From assembly GCF_016793485.1 (NCBI RefSeq), contig NZ_JAEULZ010000046.1:1-64000 (forward strand): a DNA stretch of 64,000 nucleotides, written 5' to 3'. A program made the position numbers and the translations under genes. Shown in pieces: positions 59,860 through 64,000 of the stretch (positions are counted from its first letter, which is position 1; the number at the start of each line of letters is the position of its first letter). Below the pieces are notes generated by a model. It did not search any database, was not told the origin of the DNA, and worked only from the letters and a program-made list of their open reading frames with translations. Origin of the DNA: Mesorhizobium sp. Its GTDB lineage: Bacteria; Pseudomonadota; Alphaproteobacteria; Rhizobiales; Rhizobiaceae.

Positions 59860-60881
59860 CGCAAAAGCTCCGATCGACCCCTCCGGGGCGCGCGACCCTA
59901 AAGGATATTGCGCGAGCAGTCGGCGTCGACGTCTCGACCGTCTCAAAAGTATTGAACGATGGCGGCATCAGCGTTCGCGAGCAGACCCGGAAGGCGATCG
60001 TTGATGAAGCGAACCGGGTCAACTACCGTCCTCACGCGCTTGCGCGCAACCTGAGAATTCAGCGAACCGGTGCTCTCGGCATCCTCCTTCCCGACCTGAC
60101 AAATCCCATCTATGCGGCCACGGTTCGCGGCGCCATGCGGCAGGCGGAGGAGGCGGGGTACGTCATGCTGGTGGCAGAGGTCGCCGATGAACGTACATCC
60201 GCAGCCGCCTATCTCAGGCTGGTCAGCGAACGGCGAATCGACGGGCTGATCATCGCGGTAACGGCTCAAAGCAAGGAGATGATCGACGCAATCAAGTCGA
60301 GCCCAGTACCGCATGTCTTCGTCAACAGGCGGTCCAAGATCGGAAGAAGCGTCACCGTCGACGATCAGGCATCAGGACGCCTGGCGGCAAAAACCCTGAT
60401 CGAGGCGGGGCATACGCGGCTGGCGTTCATTGGTTCGGAACCGGAACTCGATACATCGCAGCGCCGTCGAGCCGGCTTTGTAGAAACATGCAAGGCGGCC
60501 GGCCTGCCTCCGATCAAGACGGTCGTTGGCCCTGTTTCCCGCCGCGGCGGTTTCGATGCACTGCATCGCCTCCTCAGCGAACCCGTTCGGCCGACAGGAG
60601 TCTTCGCCTTCAACATGCTTGTCGGCATAGGCGCCGTGGCTGCAGCGCGTGTGCGCGGCGTACGCATCCCGGAAGATCTTTCGATCGTTACGCTCGACGG
60701 CGAGGATGCCATCTTCACCGCGCCTCCGTTGACTGCCATCGCGACCCCGCTCAGCGAGATGGGAGCGAGGGCCGTGGTCGAGCTCGATGCGATGATACAT
60801 GGACGAGAGCCGCAGGACGTCGTGATCGACATTCCTCCGCAACTGATCGTCCGGGAATCGGTTGGACCGCCTCCCGCCTAG
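59856..60881 (+). CDS. LacI-family transcriptional regulator
   Basis: A 341-residue LacI/GalR regulator: HTH ATLKDIARAVGVDVSTVSKVLNDG, hinge YRPHALARNLRIQRT, and a periplasmic-binding-like effector domain (LGILLPDLTNPIYAATVRGA, LDGEDAIFTAPPLTAIATPL). TTG 59856 overlaps the SDR stop (TTGA) with AAAGG seven bases upstream; the longer frame lies in the SDR gene. It probably controls the divergent sugar operon. Its end overlaps the convergent CoA-transferase gene by four bases. Confidence 0.9.
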   Translation: MTQKLRSTPPGRATLKDIARAVGVDVSTVSKVLNDGGISVREQTRKAIVDEANRVNYRPHALARNLRIQRTGALGILLPDLTNPIYAATVRGAMRQAEEAGYVMLVAEVADERTSAAAYLRLVSERRIDGLIIAVTAQSKEMIDAIKSSPVPHVFVNRRSKIGRSVTVDDQASGRLAAKTLIEAGHTRLAFIGSEPELDTSQRRRAGFVETCKAAGLPPIKTVVGPVSRRGGFDALHRLLSEPVRPTGVFAFNMLVGIGAVAAARVRGVRIPEDLSIVTLDGEDAIFTAPPLTAIATPLSEMGARAVVELDAMIHGREPQDVVIDIPPQLIVRESVGPPPA

Positions 60882-62101
60882 GAGGTTCCAGTGGTTTCGA
60901 CCCCTGCGACGATCCCCCGGTCGTGCAATCTGGCTATTTCACCGGAACTCAGCCCAAGACCCGCCAGTATTTCGTCGGTATGCTCCCCAAGAAGGGGCGC
61001 CCGCGCGGCAGGCAAATTTGGAGCGGATGAAAAGGACAGCGGGGAGCCCGGAGTCAGCAATTGTCCGATTCCTGGATTCTCGACGTTTTCGAAGAGTCTG
61101 TTCTCCGGTGAACATCGTGAATCTTCGTCGAGCAACTGGCTGAAGGACTGATAGGGTCCCCAGCAGACATCGCTGGCTGCAAGGATGCTTTTGACCTGTG
61201 CAAAACTACGAGCTGCGAACCATGGCGAAAGCGCAGCGCTGATGGCGTCTCTCGCGGCGTAGCGGCCGCCCTCCGTTTCGAGATTCGCTCCAGTTTGCGC
61301 AACGATCTCTTCCGTCGAAATCGAGCAGGCCTGTTTCAATGATTTCCATTGGCGGTCCGTCAGCGCTACGACCATAACGCGTCGCCCGTCGCTGGTGACG
61401 AAATCTCGCCCGAAGGCCCCATAGAGATAGTTGCCGTCCTTGGCTGAGTTCGCTCCCAATTCAGCTTGTCCGAGCCGCCCCAAATTGGCGACCATGGCAA
61501 TCGCGACATCCGAAAGCGCGAGATTCACCAGACTGCCTTCGCCCGTGCGCGTTCGATGACGATCCGCGGCAAGGATACCCACCGCTGCCATCTCTCCCAT
61601 GGCGATATCCCAGGCCGGCAACACGCTGTTCACTGGATCCGCCGATCCTGCAGGTCCCGTGATCATCGGGAATCCGGTCGCGGGATGCACGGTATAGTCG
61701 ACCTCGCTTGTCCCGTCCGGATTGCCGGTCAGCGCGACCATAATGACGTCCTCGCGCCGCTTCTTCAGGGCTTCGTAAGATAGAGCGCCACGAGCGGGGA
61801 AATTGGTCAGGAATATTCCGTGATCACGCCCCGGTCGGGTTATCAGCGCCGCGACCAACTCCTGGCCTTCCGCTGAGCGCAGATCGATCTGGATGGAACG
61901 CTTGCCCTTGTTCATGCCCGCCCAGAACAGGCTCCGTCCGCTGTCGGTCACGGGCCATCGTCGATAGTCCAGACCGCCGCCGATCTGGTCGTAACGGATC
62001 ACGTCGGCGCCGAGTTGCGCGAGGGTCATGCCTCCAAGCGGAGCCGCCACAAAAGCCGAGCCTTCGACGACGCTAAGCCCCGAAAGGATGCCGCCTTTCA
62101 C
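60878..62101 (-). CDS. CaiB/BaiF family III CoA transferase or 2-methylfumaryl-CoA isomerase-like
   Basis: A 407-residue class III CoA transferase: N-terminal GLSVVEGSAFVAAPLGGMTLAQLGADVIR, the segment EVDYTVHPATGFPMITGP, and VLPAWDIAMGEMAAVGILAA. As I recall, that segment resembles 2-methylfumaryl-CoA isomerase (mesaconyl-C1-C4 CoA transferase) more than formyl-CoA transferase. The MaoC-type gene upstream, which resembles 2-methylfumaryl-CoA hydratase, supports this. The exact substrate is inferred. Confidence 0.75.
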   Translation of the reverse strand: MKGGILSGLSVVEGSAFVAAPLGGMTLAQLGADVIRYDQIGGGLDYRRWPVTDSGRSLFWAGMNKGKRSIQIDLRSAEGQELVAALITRPGRDHGIFLTNFPARGALSYEALKKRREDVIMVALTGNPDGTSEVDYTVHPATGFPMITGPAGSADPVNSVLPAWDIAMGEMAAVGILAADRHRTRTGEGSLVNLALSDVAIAMVANLGRLGQAELGANSAKDGNYLYGAFGRDFVTSDGRRVMVVALTDRQWKSLKQACSISTEEIVAQTGANLETEGGRYAARDAISAALSPWFAARSFAQVKSILAASDVCWGPYQSFSQLLDEDSRCSPENRLFENVENPGIGQLLTPGSPLSFSSAPNLPAARAPLLGEHTDEILAGLGLSSGEIARLHDRGIVAGVETTGTS

Positions 62102-63108
62102 GCGAACAATCCACTCAATCGCCAGTCCAGGACATCGGAGACCTTGCCGTCCATGTCCGTGGCGCGCACCTGAGAGCGTAAATGCACGAGACCGCCTCCG
62201 CTGCGAAGCGGATCCCGACCTTCGATCGTCACAGTGGAATGCAAGGTATCACCTTCATGAACCGGCCCAAGGTGGTCGCAATCGCTCCAGGCGAGGATGG
62301 TGACGAGGGAAGGCAGAGCCTTGGTGATCTGCGCGGCTGCGATCCCAATGGTATGGCCACCATAGACGAGACGTTTGCCGGTCACTGTGCGATCGTGATG
62401 GATGATCGCCAGATTCATCGTGAGCCGCGCCAGTTCCGGCGCACTGCTGACCACGTCTCCGCTCGCTATCCGGTATATGGTTCCCTCGCGCAGTTCGTCG
62501 AAATGGGAGCCTGAGACCGATTCGCGGTAGGCGCCAAGATTCCAGTTCAAGGTGCCTTCCGACAACGTGGAAACGTCAAAATTGGCACGCGGCGGATCGG
62601 TTTCCCCTTTTGGGCTTCTTGCTGCGATATCTGTTCGAGAGGGAAGCATGGCGCATCGGTCGAAATCCAGAACGGTGCGCCCCGACTGATCTTTCGTGGT
62701 GATGCGCATCGTGACAAGGCCGCGCGGCGGCCGGCCCGGTTTGTTGCTCGCGGGCCGAAGCCCAATGATCGTCGTGACTGTTTTGAGGCTATCGCCGATG
62801 ACGGGTATCGTCCGAAAACGGAGGCCGCGATAAAACAGATTGGCGATCGCACGCTGCGTCACCAGCGTCGATTGCCCGATCGCCATGTCCCAGGCGAAAG
62901 CGGGAGAGGCGAACGGCTCTGCTCTTCCTGTCACACTTTGCGAGAGCACCCTGTCGAAAGCCAGCCTCAGCCTTCCACCGACAATCGCGTGATGTGCGGC
63001 AGCGAGCCCATCTGTCAGCCCGATCACCGGAGCGCTGTCGAAACGATCCCCGATTTCGAGATCATCGAAGTAGGGACCGTCGACATCTATCTCGGCAGGA
63101 ACATTCAT
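62098..63108 (-). CDS. MaoC-like double-hotdog dehydratase/hydratase, 2-methylfumaryl-CoA hydratase-like
   Basis: A 336-residue protein with two hotdog domains. YFDDLEIGDRF starts the first, ANLFYRGLRFRTIPVIGDSL lies in its middle, and RLVYGGHTIGIAAAQITKAL in the second is the hydratase-2 region. Size and these stretches resemble mesaconyl-CoA (2-methylfumaryl-CoA) hydratase. ATG 63108 (MNVPAEID) is chosen; the frame upstream overlaps the next gene. It overlaps the CoA-transferase gene by four bases. Confidence 0.75.
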   Translation of the reverse strand: MNVPAEIDVDGPYFDDLEIGDRFDSAPVIGLTDGLAAAHHAIVGGRLRLAFDRVLSQSVTGRAEPFASPAFAWDMAIGQSTLVTQRAIANLFYRGLRFRTIPVIGDSLKTVTTIIGLRPASNKPGRPPRGLVTMRITTKDQSGRTVLDFDRCAMLPSRTDIAARSPKGETDPPRANFDVSTLSEGTLNWNLGAYRESVSGSHFDELREGTIYRIASGDVVSSAPELARLTMNLAIIHHDRTVTGKRLVYGGHTIGIAAAQITKALPSLVTILAWSDCDHLGPVHEGDTLHSTVTIEGRDPLRSGGGLVHLRSQVRATDMDGKVSDVLDWRLSGLFA

Positions 63109-63140
63109 GTCGCTGCGTCCAGAAATATCCGGCGCGAAGC

Positions 63141-63425
63141 CTAGCTTCCGCCCGGGTCTGAAGGATGACGAGCAAGCGGGTTCACCTTCACCTTCAGCCA
63201 AGGGAAGAGCGGCAACGACGCCAACGCCTCGTGCAAGGCGGTGGCATCTGGGGCGTACCAGATGCCGAAATTCGCCCAACGTCCCGGCTGGCGCCAAAGC
63301 CTGCGGATCGTTCCCGCCGCAGCGAGCTCCTTCGCGCGCCGACCTTCAGCAGCAATCAGCTCCGCTTTCTGCTTCGGGTCGCCGTCAGGCGGAAACGTGA
63401 CCTCTATTTCGACCAGAAATTCCAT
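63141..63425 (-). CDS. Muconolactone delta-isomerase family protein
   Basis: A 94-residue ferredoxin-like fold protein: MEFLVEIEVTFPPD, then RAKELAAAGTIRRLWRQPGRWANFGIWYAPDA and PLFPWLKVKVNPLARHP, the standard muconolactone isomerase pattern. CatC converts muconolactone to 3-oxoadipate enol-lactone, but no other catechol genes are visible here. GGAGGAG lies eight bases before ATG 63425. It overlaps the end of the E1-alpha gene by 22 bases. Confidence 0.83.
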   Translation of the reverse strand: MEFLVEIEVTFPPDGDPKQKAELIAAEGRRAKELAAAGTIRRLWRQPGRWANFGIWYAPDATALHEALASLPLFPWLKVKVNPLARHPSDPGGS

Positions 63426-64000
63426 CGCTGGTCTCCTCCGGCCGAGTACGCGCCGACATGTGACATGATTTCATCCAGTGCCGGTCCGGGCGACTCGAGG
63501 ACTTCGGCGGTGGCTGCTTCGACGGCGTCGCGAACATCCGCCTTCAGTTTGTCCAGCCCGCCTTCGGCCAGCACGTTTTCTCCGACGAGCCGGTTGGCCA
63601 GAATGTCGATCGGATCACGCTTCAGCCAGGCATCGAGTTCACCTGCCGGGCGGTATGTGGCGGGGTCGGAACGTGAGTGGCCTGAATAGCGGTAGGTCTT
63701 CATTTCAACCAACGTAGGGCCTTCGCCCCGACGGGCGCGGGCGACCGCCTTTGCCATCGCCTCGGCGACTTTGTCGGAGTCCTGACCGTCGACGATGTCG
63801 CTGGGCATGTTGTAGCTGCCGGCTCTGACCGCGATGTCTTCGACTGGGGTGGACAGTTGGATGCGCGTGTATTCGCCGTAGAGATTGTTCTCGCAGACGA
63901 AGACGACCGGCAGTTTCCTGATGGCGGCGAAGTTCAGCGACTCGTGGAAGGCGCCGATGTTTGCCGAACCGTCTCCAAAGATGGAGACCGCGATGCGGTC
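63404..64000 (-). CDS. Thiamine-diphosphate dehydrogenase E1 component alpha subunit (5' part outside the window)
   Basis: The C-terminal part of a PdhA/AcoA-type E1 alpha. Reading continues to the window edge: DRIAVSIFGDGSANIGAFHE is the ThDP-binding GDG motif, ending in CENN about 25 residues later. YRYSGHSRSDPATYRP is the phosphorylation-loop-like segment found in E1 alpha, and SHVGAYSAGG lies near the C-terminus. The product of the complex (pyruvate, acetoin or a branched 2-oxoacid) cannot be told. It is the most upstream visible gene of the minus-strand cluster. Confidence 0.88.
   Translation of the reverse strand, partial: DRIAVSIFGDGSANIGAFHESLNFAAIRKLPVVFVCENNLYGEYTRIQLSTPVEDIAVRAGSYNMPSDIVDGQDSDKVAEAMAKAVARARRGEGPTLVEMKTYRYSGHSRSDPATYRPAGELDAWLKRDPIDILANRLVGENVLAEGGLDKLKADVRDAVEAATAEVLESPGPALDEIMSHVGAYSAGGDQRWNFWSK

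Overview
The window looks like chromosomal DNA of an alphaproteobacterium of the order Hyphomicrobiales (Rhizobiales), close to the Mesorhizobium, Aminobacter or Brucella type. The grounds are high GC, many sugar and peptide ABC transporters, extensive 1-4 base gene overlaps, and a nickel/urease locus whose gene order matches, as I recall it, the Brucella ure2 locus. This assignment comes from gene content only. No insertion sequence, prophage or CRISPR array was recognised. The left edge cuts through a tRNA-Arg(ACG) gene and the right edge through an E1-alpha dehydrogenase gene.

Layout. (1) 222-8364, minus strand: a sugar uptake and catabolism operon. A LacI-type HTH fused to a PfkB kinase comes first, then ATPase, binding protein, two permeases, a second PfkB kinase, an eIF2B-like protein and a SIS-domain protein. 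An 18-base LacI-type palindrome lies just upstream of the fusion gene. (2) 8649-13281: a HupE/UreJ plus membrane-anchor pair that looks decayed, an acyltransferase, and a metal-sensing repressor with an NreB-like MFS exporter. (3) 13537-18148: a minus-strand envelope cluster with a methyltransferase-like protein, an MltB-type lytic transglycosylase, a transglutaminase-like protein and an FtsI-like PBP. (4) 18255-24330: a small His-rich exported protein divergent from a NikABCDE-type importer with a structured upstream region. (5) 24685-37196: a 54-residue membrane protein, a VIT-family transporter, paired CrcB fluoride channels, a FUSC protein, MarC, a choloylglycine-hydrolase-family enzyme, a ytcA-mdtNOP-like efflux operon and two hypotheticals. 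(6) 37335-50742: the nickel/urease supercluster nikKMLQO-ureABCEFGDT-amt-SLC13, with a divergent nikR and a perfect NikR-type operator between nikK and nikR. (7) 50774-53777: an Lrp/AsnC regulator divergent from an AceE/MdeB-like 2-oxoacid dehydrogenase E1. (8) 53790-60881: a sugar ABC operon (binding protein, two permeases, SMP-30 lactonase, SDR) divergent from an SDR-LacI pair. (9) 60878-64000: a CaiB-type CoA transferase/isomerase, a MaoC double-hotdog hydratase, a muconolactone-isomerase-like protein and the partial E1-alpha.

How it works together. Nickel is a strong theme. There are two importers (NikABCDE type and ECF-type NikKMLQO), a likely exporter (NreB type), a broken HupE/UreJ permease gene, and urease with His-rich UreE and NikO. 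Urea entry (UreT), hydrolysis and ammonium handling (Amt) are encoded in one co-directional run that starts beside the NikR-type operator. The NikR-like protein, however, lacks all four canonical nickel ligands and carries a His-rich tail. The first operon appears to import and phosphorylate an unidentified sugar or sugar derivative, with a regulator that is itself a predicted kinase.
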